Shown: positions 53,238 through 62,965 of the stretch, piece by piece
How positions within the stretch are numbered: position 1 is the first letter of the stretch
Layout of the letters: the number at the start of each line of letters is the position of its first letter
Origin: Chthoniobacteraceae bacterium
GTDB taxonomy: Bacteria > Verrucomicrobiota > Verrucomicrobiia > Chthoniobacterales > Chthoniobacteraceae
Direction: 5' to 3'
Length of the DNA stretch: 64,000 bases
NCBI GenBank assembly: GCA_947449735.1
Contig: CANFTB010000019.1
Location: 1-64,000 of the forward strand
Made by a program: the position numbers and the translations under genes
Notes under the pieces: model-generated
Told to the model about the DNA's origin: nothing
Database searches by the model: none
The model's input: only the letters and a program-made list of their open reading frames with translations

Positions 53238-55786
53238 GCCAGGCTTTCCACGGCGGTCGCCTTCGGGAGGCAAAACTGCGGTTCAAACGCGAGGCGTTCA
53301 TCGATTTTAGCGCCAACACCAATGCTTTCTGGGCCCCGCCGGGGCTGCCGGGAACTGCAGCTCTATGGGAGGCAGCAACTCGCTACCCGGAAGCGGATCC
53401 TATCCAAATCGCTCAGCGCCTTTCCGATGTTTATGGCACTCCATCAGAGCAGATCCTACCCACCGCCGGAGCCATAGAGGCGCTTTACCTCGCCGCCCGC
53501 CTCTTCCAAGGCGGGAAAGCCCTTCTATTTCACCCGGGCTTCACAGACTACGCGCGTGCATGCAAAGCCGCCGGAATCAGCACCACACAAGCCCTTCTCC
53601 TGCCTGAGCCACCGGAAGGCTCCTCTTTGGCCCCACTCATCGCGCAACACGATCTTGTCATTCTGGGACACCCAAATAATCCCACCGGCCGCCTTTTTCC
53701 AAACCTCGCCGACCTCATTCAAAACCCCGCACACTCGCATGTCGCGTGGATCGTCGACGAGGCGTTCATCGAATTTGTAACGGACTGCGGACAAAACAGT
53801 CTACTACCCCTGCTCTCGAATCTACCCAACGTCATTGTGCTCGGGGCGCTCACTAAAAGCTGGAGCATCCCGGGCCTCAGACTGGGCTTTATTGCGGCCT
53901 CGAATCTGGAATGGATGTCCGAATTGCGCTCGCTTCAAGCCCCTTGGCCCATCAGCGGCATCACCGAAAGCTGGGCTCTGGAGCACCTGACGCGGACGAA
54001 CCACAAAGACATGCAGTCAAGCCTCCTGCCCCTCGCATCCATCAGAAGCGAGTTTGCCGGGGCCATGGCAAGCCTGCCGGGCATGACTCCCCTTCCCTCG
54101 GACGCCAATTTTTTCTTGGTTCACACTGCTCTCCGAAAAGTGTCCGAAATCGAAAGCGCCTGCGGCGAGGCGGGCATTCTGATTCGCCCTTGCACAGGCT
54201 TTGAAGGACTGGATCCGGAGCGCCACTTTCGTGTTGCGGTCCGTACCCCCTCCGAAAATCTCCAGTTGATCGAAGTCCTGAAAAGTCTCACGAAGGCCTC
54301 ACCGTCCATTCTCCCCGCCCGCAGACCGAGGGGTATGCGCTCGCTTAGCATTCTGGGTACCTCGTCAAACAGTGGCAAAAGTTGGGTTGCCACGGCGTTT
54401 TGCGCGCTTTTGCGAAGGAATGGACTCAATGTGGCTCCTTTCAAGGCCCAGAACATGTCGAACAACTCGGCTGTGACTCCAGACGGCAGGGAAATTGGAA
54501 GGGCACAGGCGGTGCAGGCCGAGGCCTGCGGACGTCTGCCCACAGTTGAGATGAATCCGATTCTCCTCAAACCCTCCGGGGGAGGCGGCTCGCAACTCAT
54601 CCACATGGGCACCGCGCGCGGCCATATTAAAGCGGCGGATTACTACAAGCAAATCGACTCGCTCTGGCCGGGGGTGGAGTCATGCCTCTCGCATTGGAAA
54701 GAAAACTGCGACGTTCTGGTTCTTGAGGGCGCAGGATCTCCAGTGGAGCTCAATCTGTTGTCGCGAGATCTGGTCAACATGCGTCCAGGACGCCATCTGA
54801 ACGGCAAGTGGTTGCTCGTCGCGGATATTGAACGGGGCGGCGTCTTTGCACAGGCCGCAGGCACATGGGGCCTACTGGAGCCGGCAGATCGCTCCCGGTG
54901 CTGCGGGTTAATCGTGAACAAGTTCCGGGGCGACCTCTCCCTTTTTTCCGACGCCGGCGACTATTTTAAACCCCATTTCGGCGCTCCATTTCTCGGCACC
55001 CTGCCCTATGCAAAGGACCTCCAACCAGAAGGAGAGGACAGCTTAAGCTCCGTTCCCGATCGGAAGGACAGCGGGCATCCTGTGCACTGGATTCGGTTTC
55101 CACACAGTTCCAACTCGCAAGACAGCCAGCCTTGGGACTTGGACGAGGGAGTCCGCACCCTATGGGTAGACAGACCGCAAGAACTCGCCGGCGCCAAGGT
55201 GATCGTGCTACCCGGTAGCAAGAACACGATCGAGGACCTCAACTGGTTGCATTCCTCAGGCATGTCGGCAGCCATCTTGGAAGCAAACACGCGGGGGGTC
55301 CTGATCATCGGCATTTGCGGAGGATTCCAAATGCTGGGCCGCACGGTGTCCGACCCAATGGGAGTTGCAGGAAGCCAGGGAGATGCCGAGGGCCTTGGAC
55401 TTCTCGACGTTGAGACCTGGTTCGAGTCAGAGAAGGAGGTCCGCAATGTGGAGGCCGTTTTCGAGGGCGAGCGCTGGCAGGCATATGAAATCCACATGGG
55501 CCGAACCCGCTTCACCCGAGAACAGCTCCCCCTTCTACAGATATTGGACTCGGGAGACTTGAGGCCGGAGGGAGTCAGAAACCAAACAGTGTGGGGCACA
55601 TATCTGCACGGTCTTTTTGAATCAGCCAATCTGCGGCGCGAGATCGGCCAAATCGCCGGGTTTAAGGCTCACCGAACGGCGGCGGTGTCATTCCGGACGC
55701 AAAGGGAGACGCTCTACAATCAAATGGCCGATCTCCTTGAATCCCACCTCAATTTGGAGGACCTCTGGCGGTATGTGGAGAACTGA
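53234..55786 (+). CDS. cobQ: Fusion of threonine-phosphate decarboxylase and cobyric acid synthase
   Basis: 850 residues carrying two enzymes. Residues about 1-355 are an aminotransferase-fold, PLP-dependent L-threonine O-3-phosphate decarboxylase (CobD of Salmonella, CobC of Pseudomonas). HPNNPTGRLF and the PLP lysine region ALTKSWSIPGLRLGF (near 204) are intact. From about 368 to the end is CobQ/CbiP: a P-loop GTSSNSGKS (about 372-380), FKAQNMSNNS, NPILLKPSGGGGSQ and the amidotransferase cysteine in IGICGGFQMLGR. The first domain makes aminopropanol phosphate, and the second amidates adenosylcobyrinate diamide. The products of both are used by the next gene, cbiB. Both halves look complete. 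Confidence 0.9.
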   Translation: MSQAFHGGRLREAKLRFKREAFIDFSANTNAFWAPPGLPGTAALWEAATRYPEADPIQIAQRLSDVYGTPSEQILPTAGAIEALYLAARLFQGGKALLFHPGFTDYARACKAAGISTTQALLLPEPPEGSSLAPLIAQHDLVILGHPNNPTGRLFPNLADLIQNPAHSHVAWIVDEAFIEFVTDCGQNSLLPLLSNLPNVIVLGALTKSWSIPGLRLGFIAASNLEWMSELRSLQAPWPISGITESWALEHLTRTNHKDMQSSLLPLASIRSEFAGAMASLPGMTPLPSDANFFLVHTALRKVSEIESACGEAGILIRPCTGFEGLDPERHFRVAVRTPSENLQLIEVLKSLTKASPSILPARRPRGMRSLSILGTSSNSGKSWVATAFCALLRRNGLNVAPFKAQNMSNNSAVTPDGREIGRAQAVQAEACGRLPTVEMNPILLKPSGGGGSQLIHMGTARGHIKAADYYKQIDSLWPGVESCLSHWKENCDVLVLEGAGSPVELNLLSRDLVNMRPGRHLNGKWLLVADIERGGVFAQAAGTWGLLEPADRSRCCGLIVNKFRGDLSLFSDAGDYFKPHFGAPFLGTLPYAKDLQPEGEDSLSSVPDRKDSGHPVHWIRFPHSSNSQDSQPWDLDEGVRTLWVDRPQELAGAKVIVLPGSKNTIEDLNWLHSSGMSAAILEANTRGVLIIGICGGFQMLGRTVSDPMGVAGSQGDAEGLGLLDVETWFESEKEVRNVEAVFEGERWQAYEIHMGRTRFTREQLPLLQILDSGDLRPEGVRNQTVWGTYLHGLFESANLRREIGQIAGFKAHRTAAVSFRTQRETLYNQMADLLESHLNLEDLWRYVEN

Positions 55787-56852
55787 CACCCTGCAATTTC
55801 TGACCGCTGTCGGGATGGACGTTTGCCTTGGAGACCCCCGAGGAATGCCCCACATCACGCGCGCCGCTGGAACGCTCATTCCGTTCTTTGAAAACATCTT
55901 GTCGGTTCCTACGGCCCGCTCGGTCTCGGGAGGAGTGCTTCTCTGGGTCTGCGTAAACGGGGCGATGCTGGGGGGCTACCTGCTCATAAGAATGGCATTA
56001 CATTCCTTTAGTCCAGCTCTCGCCTGGGTTTGGGACGCCTTCGTGATCTACCAGACACTCGCCGCCCGCGATCTTGACGTGCACGCCCGCGCCGTGCTCA
56101 AACCACTGTTACTTGGCGACATCGACAGCGGACGCAATGCCGCGGGCCGCATCGTCGGAAGAGACACCGCCATACTCGACGAAGGCGGAGTCTCCCGCGC
56201 AGCTGTGGAAGCGGTTGCAGAAAGCGCCACAGACGGCTTCGTTGCCCCCCTATTTTGGGCGGCGGTTGGGGGAGCGCCGGCAGCGCTCATCTACCGCACA
56301 TCAAACACGCTCGATTCAATGGTTGGTCACCGAAATGAGCGCTACGAGACTTTCGGCAAGTTCTCAGCCCGAATGGATGACGTTTTGTCTTTTATCCCTG
56401 CCCGCTTGTGCGCGTTCGCCTCACTGCTTCCGCGTGGATTCCGGTACGCCCTCGCCGTCAAAACGGAGGCGGGCGCGCACTCCAGCCCGAACGCAGGGTG
56501 GAGCGAAGCTGCCGCAGCCTGGGCACTGAACATAAGACTCGGAGGCACCAATTACTACGACGGCGCGCCGCACCACGGACCGGTTTTTAACGCCTTCGGA
56601 AGGTCCGCCCAACCCAATGACATACTGCGGGTCCTGCGTTGGTTCTGGGGAGTTGTCTTGGTGTGTGTTGTCCTGATGGGCACTGTTCTTTCCATCCGCG
56701 ACCGTCCGAAGCTCCATCCCAGCGTCCAGCCTCCCGCACCCGATTTAATGTTACCCGAACCCCGCCTTAAACAGGAATTCACCCCGCTGCCATCGCCTCT
56801 CCCGGAGAAAATGCGCGGTAGCTTTTCAGAAAGGTCGTCCAATGGAAAATAG
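55773..56852 (+). CDS. cbiB: Adenosylcobinamide-phosphate synthase CbiB
   Basis: 359 residues from the ATG at 55773, which overlaps the fusion gene by 14 bases; an open frame further upstream is a shadow of that gene. Family motifs are GDPRGMPHITRAAGTLI (about 19-35), AVAESATDGFVAPLFWAAVG, MVGHRNERYETFGKFSARMD and DVLSFIPARLCAF. CbiB joins aminopropanol (phosphate) to cobyric acid, and is membrane-bound, with helices near 48-90 and 290-310. The protein is about 40 residues longer than usual, with a Pro-rich tail (LKQEFTPLPSPLPEKMRGSF) that may come from read-through into intergenic DNA. Confidence 0.9.
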   Translation: MWRTDTLQFLTAVGMDVCLGDPRGMPHITRAAGTLIPFFENILSVPTARSVSGGVLLWVCVNGAMLGGYLLIRMALHSFSPALAWVWDAFVIYQTLAARDLDVHARAVLKPLLLGDIDSGRNAAGRIVGRDTAILDEGGVSRAAVEAVAESATDGFVAPLFWAAVGGAPAALIYRTSNTLDSMVGHRNERYETFGKFSARMDDVLSFIPARLCAFASLLPRGFRYALAVKTEAGAHSSPNAGWSEAAAAWALNIRLGGTNYYDGAPHHGPVFNAFGRSAQPNDILRVLRWFWGVVLVCVVLMGTVLSIRDRPKLHPSVQPPAPDLMLPEPRLKQEFTPLPSPLPEKMRGSFSERSSNGK

Positions 56853-57396
56853 CACACGCCTCAAACACGGCGCATTTCAGATCTACACAGGCGAGGGCAA
56901 AGGAAAAAGCACGGCCAGCATGGGCCTCATGCTCAGGGCCCTCGGCTGCGGGTTTCACGTCTACTACCTTCGAATGATGAAGCCGCGCTGGAAGACAGGC
57001 GAACTCGCACTCTGCCCCACGCTGCACCCGAACCTCACCTACAAAAACGTGGAACAGGATTGGATTCTGTCACGCAGCAAGCACATCCCGGAGCACGTCG
57101 AAGCGATGACAAAGGCGCTCGCTGCGGAGATGGATATTCTGCAGGAGGTTCTGGTTTCAGCGGCGCACGATCTGGTGGTTGTTGATGAAATTAACTACTG
57201 CATCCATCGCGGCCTCATCCCTGTGGATCGCGCTCTTGAACTCGTGCGCAGCAAACCCCCGCAGGTTGAACTCGTCTTCACCGGACGCTATGCGCATGAG
57301 TCACTCATCGAAGCGGCCGACGTCGTGACAGAAATGCGGAAAATCAAACACCACTTCGACGCGGGAGTGGCCGCCCGGCGCGGGATCGAATTCTGA
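56842..57396 (+). CDS. cobO: Cob(I)alamin adenosyltransferase (CobO/BtuR type)
   Basis: 184 residues, the size of CobA/CobO/BtuR enzymes. The P-loop GEGKGKSTASMGLMLRALG (about 15-33) and LVVVDEINYCIHRGLIP (about 112-128) are characteristic. It transfers the adenosyl group from ATP to reduced cobalt of the corrinoid. It overlaps cbiB by 11 bases; cbiA begins 11 bases after its stop. Cytosolic. Confidence 0.9.
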   Translation: MENSTRLKHGAFQIYTGEGKGKSTASMGLMLRALGCGFHVYYLRMMKPRWKTGELALCPTLHPNLTYKNVEQDWILSRSKHIPEHVEAMTKALAAEMDILQEVLVSAAHDLVVVDEINYCIHRGLIPVDRALELVRSKPPQVELVFTGRYAHESLIEAADVVTEMRKIKHHFDAGVAARRGIEF

Positions 57397-57407
57397 GACC
57401 CTCGTTT

Positions 57408-58769
57408 ATGCTCCACCTCAACGACAACGCCCCAGCCTCAGGCTTTGTAATCGGCGGCCTCCACGGCAGCAGTGGAAAGACCGTTGTTACGTGCCTTTTG
57501 GCGGCCGGACTCCAAGCCCGGGGCTCAATCGTTCAGACGTTCAAGGCGGGCCCGGATTTTCTCGATACGGGCTACCACAGCCAGTTCTGCGAACGCCCTT
57601 CGCGAAACCTCGACGCTTGGCTGATGGGCAAGGAGCGCATTATCGAAGACGCGACCGCGCACACCCGGGACGCGACGGGTATTTTAGAAGGCGTGATGGG
57701 CCTCTTCGACGGCGCATCGGCAACCTCGGAAGCAGGGAGCACTATGGAACTTGCGCGCTGGCTGGGGTGGCCTGTGGTTCTTTGCCTGCCCGCGGCCAAG
57801 GCTGGACGCTCACTGGGGGCGATGCTCAGGGGCTTCATCACCGAGGCGGCTCCCTATGGAATCGCTGGGGTCGTCCTGAACGGCGTCAGCGGCAGTTCGC
57901 ACGCCGAATACCTGAAGGAGGCCATTCGCCCGCTGGGGATTCCCGTTCTGGGAGCCATCCCGCAGGATCCAATTCTTGCGTGGCCCGAGCGACACCTTGG
58001 GCTTCAAGCTTCTCAAGAGCGGTCACTTCCCCCATCACAGGAACTTGCCAGCATTGCTGCCGCACACCTCGACCTTGATGGGCTCCAAAGGCTCGCGAGA
58101 ACCCACGTTCCGTCGCCATCAGACCACCTCGCTCCCATGCACCAGGCAGGCAGAAGCGACAAACCCGGCATGCGCGTCGCCATCGCAATGGACGAAGCCT
58201 TCCATTTTTACTATGCCGCCAACATTGACTGGCTGAAGGCACAGGGTGCGGAACTCCTTCCTTTTTCCCCCGTCGCAGATCGAACGCTCCCCCGGAATGC
58301 AGATGCGCTCGTGATTGGGGGAGGCTTTCCGGAGGTGTACGCACGGCAAATAGCAGACAACGCCTCTCTGCGGTCTGAAATCCGTTCGGCCATTCACTCA
58401 GGTCTCCCGTGTTACGCGGAGTGCGGTGGCTTGATGTTCCTCTCGCAGCACTTGAGACTAACCGGAGGAGAAACATTTCCAATGTGCGGCGTCATTCCGG
58501 GGGATGTCGAGATGACACGGTCGCTTCAAAATTTTGGCTATTGCACGGCCACAGACAACCTTGGGAGCGCCCACTTTGGACATGAATTTCATCACTCCCA
58601 ATGGTTGAGTGAGGAGGCGCATGCCAATGCCTGGAGCGTAAAGCGCAACCGCACCGGACGCAGCAGGCTCGAGGGTTTTGAAGCCCACGCCCTCCACGCG
58701 TCTTATGTTCACCCCTTTTTCCCTAACAGCGCCTCCTTTCTGAGGAGCAAACTCGGATTCGCCTCATGA
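57408..58769 (+). CDS. cbiA: Cobyrinate a,c-diamide synthase
   Basis: 453 residues, normal for CbiA/CobB. The P-loop [17 protein letters not shown] (about 15-31) is followed by [17 protein letters not shown] (about 46-62), typical of the family, and a C-terminal amidotransferase domain with the catalytic cysteine in [12 protein letters not shown] (near 336). It amidates the a and c side chains of cobyrinic acid using glutamine and ATP. Overlaps cbiE by four bases. All key motifs look intact. Confidence 0.95.
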   Translation: MLHLNDNAPASGFVIGGLHGSSGKTVVTCLLAAGLQARGSIVQTFKAGPDFLDTGYHSQFCERPSRNLDAWLMGKERIIEDATAHTRDATGILEGVMGLFDGASATSEAGSTMELARWLGWPVVLCLPAAKAGRSLGAMLRGFITEAAPYGIAGVVLNGVSGSSHAEYLKEAIRPLGIPVLGAIPQDPILAWPERHLGLQASQERSLPPSQELASIAAAHLDLDGLQRLARTHVPSPSDHLAPMHQAGRSDKPGMRVAIAMDEAFHFYYAANIDWLKAQGAELLPFSPVADRTLPRNADALVIGGGFPEVYARQIADNASLRSEIRSAIHSGLPCYAECGGLMFLSQHLRLTGGETFPMCGVIPGDVEMTRSLQNFGYCTATDNLGSAHFGHEFHHSQWLSEEAHANAWSVKRNRTGRSRLEGFEAHALHASYVHPFFPNSASFLRSKLGFAS

Positions 58770-59449
58770 TTCACTGCATCGGCGCCGGCCCCGGCGATTC
58801 ACAATTTTTAACTCTTCGCGCCCGCGACCTCATTGCCACCGCTGACGTAGTGGCGGGTTTTGATGCGGTACTTGAGGTCGCCCGGCCCCATATCCGTCCA
58901 GATTCGCTCCAGATCCCAATGAATTACAGGGACCAGACGGAGCGTCTAGCCGAGGTCGCAGCACTTCATCACGGTGGGAAAAAATGCGTGGTTGTGTTCA
59001 TGGGGGACATTCACTTCTCCGGTTTCCAGTTTCTAGAACGCGTCGACAAGGCGTGCGGCCACCCGGTTGAAACCGTTCCCGGCATCAGCTCGGCCCAGAT
59101 TCTCGCCAGCCGCTGCCGAGTTTGCTTTGATGAAACCACTTTCGTTACATTCCACCGGAGGGGAGACATCGCCCCCTTCCAAAGGCATCTCGTGAGGGTT
59201 CTCGAAGACCAGCGAAACGCCATCATCATTCCGAGGCCCTGGGATTTTATGCCGAAAGACATCGCTGCCTACCTGCTCTCCAGCGGCATTCCGGGCGCGC
59301 ACCAGGTAGAGGTCTGGGAGCAACTGACCCGGAGTGAGGCGAACTGGCAGGGCCGCCTGGACGCCTGCACAGGGGACTTCACAGACATGAGCATCGTTTT
59401 AGTGCGGGCACTTTCGCCCTTTCCCAGCCAGATCTATTCCACAACATGA
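58766..59449 (+). CDS. cbiE: Cobalt-precorrin-7 C5-methyltransferase CbiE
   Basis: 227 residues. The SAM-binding N-terminus [20 protein letters not shown] and the loop [19 protein letters not shown], then [17 protein letters not shown], mark a tetrapyrrole methylase of the CbiE type. It methylates C5 in late ring modification. In many genomes CbiE is fused to CbiT (C15 methyl, decarboxylase); here it is CbiE alone and no CbiT is visible. Overlaps its neighbours by four bases each. The glycine-rich GDP variant in the SAM loop (MGDIH) is normal for CbiE. Confidence 0.85.
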   Translation: MIHCIGAGPGDSQFLTLRARDLIATADVVAGFDAVLEVARPHIRPDSLQIPMNYRDQTERLAEVAALHHGGKKCVVVFMGDIHFSGFQFLERVDKACGHPVETVPGISSAQILASRCRVCFDETTFVTFHRRGDIAPFQRHLVRVLEDQRNAIIIPRPWDFMPKDIAAYLLSSGIPGAHQVEVWEQLTRSEANWQGRLDACTGDFTDMSIVLVRALSPFPSQIYSTT

Positions 59450-61098
59450 TCGACTTACCCAAAGACATAGCACTGGTGGTGGCCGGCCATGGCAGCCGCG
59501 ATCCGGAGGGAGTCGAGCAGTTCGAACGTTTTGTCGACGTGGTGCGGCTGCGGGCGGGCGGAAGGATCGTGGAACACGGCTATCTGGAGTTTGCCCGCCC
59601 CACCATCGACGAAGGGGTTCGTAAGGCGATTCAATCCGGAGCGAAAAAGGTTTCAGTGGTTCCCGGAGTCCTTCTCGGAGCCACCCACGCCAAAAATGAC
59701 ATGCCTGTTGAGGTACAGGCGCTCCAGCGGGAGTTTCCCGAATGCGACATCCGTTACGGTGCGCCGATGCACCTGCATCCCTCCGTGCTCCAGCTCTGCC
59801 GGGTGCGCATTGTGGAAGCGGAGGCCCAGTCTTCAAAGATTGTTCCCCGTTCAGACACCTGCCTTGTCGTGGTGGGACGGGGCACCACGGACCCAGATGC
59901 CAATTCGGACGTCACCAAGCTCGCGAGAATCCTCGAGGAAGGCATGGGATTCGCGGCCTCCTTTGTCTGCTATTCGGGCACCGCAAAACCCGGCTTGAGT
60001 GAGGGGTTTGAAACGGCGGTCCGCATGGGCTGCAGCCGCCTACTCATCGTACCGTTTTTTCTGTTCACCGGCGTTCTTATCAAACGAATCACCGCCGCAG
60101 TGGAGGTGATCGCGGCAAGCCGTCCGCAAGTCGAGATCCTGTGCGCCGGTCATCTCGATTCGCACCCGCTTACCGCGGACGCGCTGCTTGACCGGGGCCG
60201 CGAGGCCTTCGAGGGTAAAGCGCTCATGAACTGCGGACTGTGCAAATACAGGACGGCCATCATCGGCTACGAAAGCGAGGCTGGCGCTCCCCAAATAGGC
60301 CATCACTTTCACGTGCGCGGCGGTGGGCCCTCAACAACACAATCTCCAGCGGACGCATCCGGAAGCCCTGCGCCTGCTCCCCAAATTCCGGCCGTCATCG
60401 ATCGCGGAGACGCGCCGCAATCCTCAGCCGCAGGAGCACTGCCCGCAGGAACTGCCCCAGGCCTTCCGTATGAAATGCATCCCATCGAGGAGAAGAGCTT
60501 CGAGATCATCGCACAAGGGCGCGACTGGACGGGCTTTCCCGAGGAGCAAATTGAGATCCTCCAACGCCTCGTGCACACCTCCGGTGATTTCGAGGCTCCA
60601 GATTCGATGTTTCTCTCGAAGGGCGCAGCCGGGGCGGGAGTTCGAGCAATACTCGACCGATGCACCATCGTCACGGACGTCACAATGGTCCAGTCAGGCC
60701 TCAGGCGCGCCCTGATTTCCCAACTTGGACTCCGGACCGCCTGCCTTGTGCACGACGACGAAACCAAGCTCGTTGCGCAGGCGAACGGCCTTACAAAGTC
60801 CGCAGCCGGTATACGAAGAGCGTGGCTTAAGTACGGCAACAACACTTTGTTGGCCATTGGCGACGCGCCGACTGCGGTAGAGGAGGCCGTTCGGTTGATC
60901 CAGGAGCAGGGATGGCGTCCGAGACTCGTAATCGGACTGCCCGTGGGATTTGTAGGAACCCAAGAATCCAAGGAGCGCCTCCGCAAATGCCTCCATGTAC
61001 CCCGCATCACCAACCGGGGAACTCGCGGAGGCTCACCCTGGGCGGCAGCTACGGTTAACGCCCTTTTAATTCAGGCGAGTCGGGTTTCAAAGGGATGA
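59446..61098 (+). CDS. cbiC: Fusion of sirohydrochlorin cobaltochelatase (CbiX) and cobalt-precorrin-8 methylmutase (CbiC)
   Basis: 550 residues. Residues about 1-290 are a long-form CbiX chelatase: GHGSRDP (about 14-20), [10 protein letters not shown], and a second half with [15 protein letters not shown] (about 142-156). A CGLCKYR Cys pair and HHFH follow near 264-287, as in CbiX proteins with a metal or Fe-S site. After a Pro/Ala linker, CbiC starts near 342 ([17 protein letters not shown]) and continues with [10 protein letters not shown] and [14 protein letters not shown]. CbiX inserts cobalt at the start of the pathway; CbiC moves the methyl group late in ring modification. They do not act in consecutive steps. 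Confidence 0.9.
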   Translation: MIDLPKDIALVVAGHGSRDPEGVEQFERFVDVVRLRAGGRIVEHGYLEFARPTIDEGVRKAIQSGAKKVSVVPGVLLGATHAKNDMPVEVQALQREFPECDIRYGAPMHLHPSVLQLCRVRIVEAEAQSSKIVPRSDTCLVVVGRGTTDPDANSDVTKLARILEEGMGFAASFVCYSGTAKPGLSEGFETAVRMGCSRLLIVPFFLFTGVLIKRITAAVEVIAASRPQVEILCAGHLDSHPLTADALLDRGREAFEGKALMNCGLCKYRTAIIGYESEAGAPQIGHHFHVRGGGPSTTQSPADASGSPAPAPQIPAVIDRGDAPQSSAAGALPAGTAPGLPYEMHPIEEKSFEIIAQGRDWTGFPEEQIEILQRLVHTSGDFEAPDSMFLSKGAAGAGVRAILDRCTIVTDVTMVQSGLRRALISQLGLRTACLVHDDETKLVAQANGLTKSAAGIRRAWLKYGNNTLLAIGDAPTAVEEAVRLIQEQGWRPRLVIGLPVGFVGTQESKERLRKCLHVPRITNRGTRGGSPWAAATVNALLIQASRVSKG

Positions 61099-62240
61099 AG
61101 GGCAACGCACCAGCATTTAATCCTTTAATCCCGTATGACCTCACCGCTCCAGCGGCGAACGGCCTTAGGCGGGGCTTCACCACAGGGACGAGTGCCACCG
61201 CGGCCACCAAAGCCGCGCTAACACTTCTGCTCTCCGGAACGCTGCCCGAGGAGGTCCAGGTCTCTCTCCCCGACGGTCTCCATTATCTCCCCATTCCAAT
61301 CAGCCCCCTACCCCAAACCAAGGGATGGGCCTCCGCGTCAGTGATCAAAGACGGAGGAGATGATCCCGATCAAACCCACAAGGCCCGAATCATTTCCAAG
61401 GTTCGTCGAAACCTCCATGGAAGCATCGTTTTTCTCAAAGGTGACGGGGTTGGCATTGTTACCCAGCCAGGTTTGCGGATTCCCATCGGCGAACCGGCGA
61501 TCAATTCAGTGCCGCGTGCGATGATCCGACAGGCAGTGTACGAGGTCATTGAAACCGACTCGGAGAGCCTTGGACTGGACATTGAAATCGGCTGTGAAAA
61601 CGGCGAGGAGATTGCCAAGCGCACGTTCAATCCGAGGCTGGGAATCTTGAACGGCATTTCGATCCTGGGCACCACGGGAATTGTCGAGCCAAAGTCTCTC
61701 GCCTCTTTCATGGCCTCAATTGAGGTCTACGTCCGGGTGGCCCTTGGAGACAGCCCAGCACAGATCGTCCTGTCTCCGGGCAACCTCGGACAGCGATTCG
61801 CCAGATCATCACTTAATCTGCCCGTCAATCGGATCGTCCAAATGTCGAATTTCGCAGGCTTTGCGATCGACTGCGTATCCACCACCCTTCAGGAGTCAGG
61901 AAGCCTCCTTCCCCTCCTATGGGTGATCGGTCATCCGGGAAAACTAGCCAAGCTTCTCCTCGACGAGTGGGACACCCACTCAAACCGCGCAGTCAACGCG
62001 GTGGATGCACTCACCAAGACCGCATCGCACCACTTTCCCGACATGACTCCCCTGATCTGCGGCGCACCAAGCACGGAGGCGGTCATTGAGCGACTGAAGG
62101 ATCATCCGTACGCCAACGCCTTCTGGAGTCGCATGGAGGATGAGATCGAGGCAGTTGTCCTCGGGCGGATCCGGAACGTTGACCGGGTCCAGGTCCGCCT
62201 TTTTGGAATGGAAGGGACGCCCCTTGGAGGCAACTCATGA
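61095..62240 (+). CDS. cbiD: Cobalt-precorrin-5B C1-methyltransferase CbiD
   Basis: 381 residues, usual length. The signature GLRRGFTTGTSATAATKAAL (about 23-42) and the later motifs GDGVGIVTQPGL and NPRLGILNGISILGTTGIVE are unmistakable. CbiD methylates C1 in ring contraction of the anaerobic pathway, so its presence marks the early-cobalt route. Overlaps both neighbours by four bases. Confidence 0.95.
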   Translation: MKGNAPAFNPLIPYDLTAPAANGLRRGFTTGTSATAATKAALTLLLSGTLPEEVQVSLPDGLHYLPIPISPLPQTKGWASASVIKDGGDDPDQTHKARIISKVRRNLHGSIVFLKGDGVGIVTQPGLRIPIGEPAINSVPRAMIRQAVYEVIETDSESLGLDIEIGCENGEEIAKRTFNPRLGILNGISILGTTGIVEPKSLASFMASIEVYVRVALGDSPAQIVLSPGNLGQRFARSSLNLPVNRIVQMSNFAGFAIDCVSTTLQESGSLLPLLWVIGHPGKLAKLLLDEWDTHSNRAVNAVDALTKTASHHFPDMTPLICGAPSTEAVIERLKDHPYANAFWSRMEDEIEAVVLGRIRNVDRVQVRLFGMEGTPLGGNS

Positions 62241-62965
62241 GCAAGACAGGGACATTTTATGGAATTGGAGTCGGCCCGGGCGAGCCCGGTCTGCTGCCCG
62301 TGGTCGCGTGGGAAACCCTGAAATGCTGCCATGTGATTTACATTCCCCGCGCTTCTTCTCAGGACGCGTCCACAGCAAAAGCCTGCCTGCCCGCGCACTC
62401 GATCCCCGACGAACGTTTCAAGGAGATCGAGTTCGACATGTCAAAGGACCACTCGGTCCTTGCCGAGCGCTACTCCCATTCGGCGAAAGAGATCGCCAGA
62501 CAGTTGCGGCAGGGCTTGGACGTTGCCTACCTGACGATTGGAGACACGATGACGTTCTCAACGTTCAACTACCAGCTTCAGGCTGTCCGTGAGGCCTGCC
62601 CGGAGGCGCCCTGGCGTGTGTTTCCAGGAGTCACGAGCTACGCGGCGCTCGCGGCATGCACGGGGTTCGCACTCGGGGAGGGCAAGGAGCGGGTTCAGAT
62701 CTTGCCGTGCCCCGAAGATCCCGGAGCTCTCCAGCGCGCAATCGAAACAAACGACATCGTCGTTTTGATGAAGATTGGGAGACGCCTCTCCATGGTGGTC
62801 GCGCTCCTCGAGTCCATGAACCTTCTGCGGGAGGCGGTTTTCGGGACCCGCGTCGGAACCACTGAGGCAGTGTGTTTGACCGGCATCGAACCGCTCCTCC
62901 TTAATCCCGCCTACGGCTATCTTTCCACCATGCTGATCAGGAACCCCTCACCACGACCCCTATGA
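62237..62965 (+). CDS. cbiL: Cobalt-precorrin-2 C20-methyltransferase CbiL
   Basis: 242 residues. The tetrapyrrole methylase start FYGIGVGPGEPGLLPVVAWE (about 7-26), VIYIPRASSQD, DVAYLTIGDTMTFSTFNYQL (about 95-114) and FPGVTSYAALAA identify CbiL. It adds the C20 methyl group, using SAM. No obvious loss of key residues. Overlaps cbiF by four bases. Confidence 0.9.
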   Translation: MSKTGTFYGIGVGPGEPGLLPVVAWETLKCCHVIYIPRASSQDASTAKACLPAHSIPDERFKEIEFDMSKDHSVLAERYSHSAKEIARQLRQGLDVAYLTIGDTMTFSTFNYQLQAVREACPEAPWRVFPGVTSYAALAACTGFALGEGKERVQILPCPEDPGALQRAIETNDIVVLMKIGRRLSMVVALLESMNLLREAVFGTRVGTTEAVCLTGIEPLLLNPAYGYLSTMLIRNPSPRPL

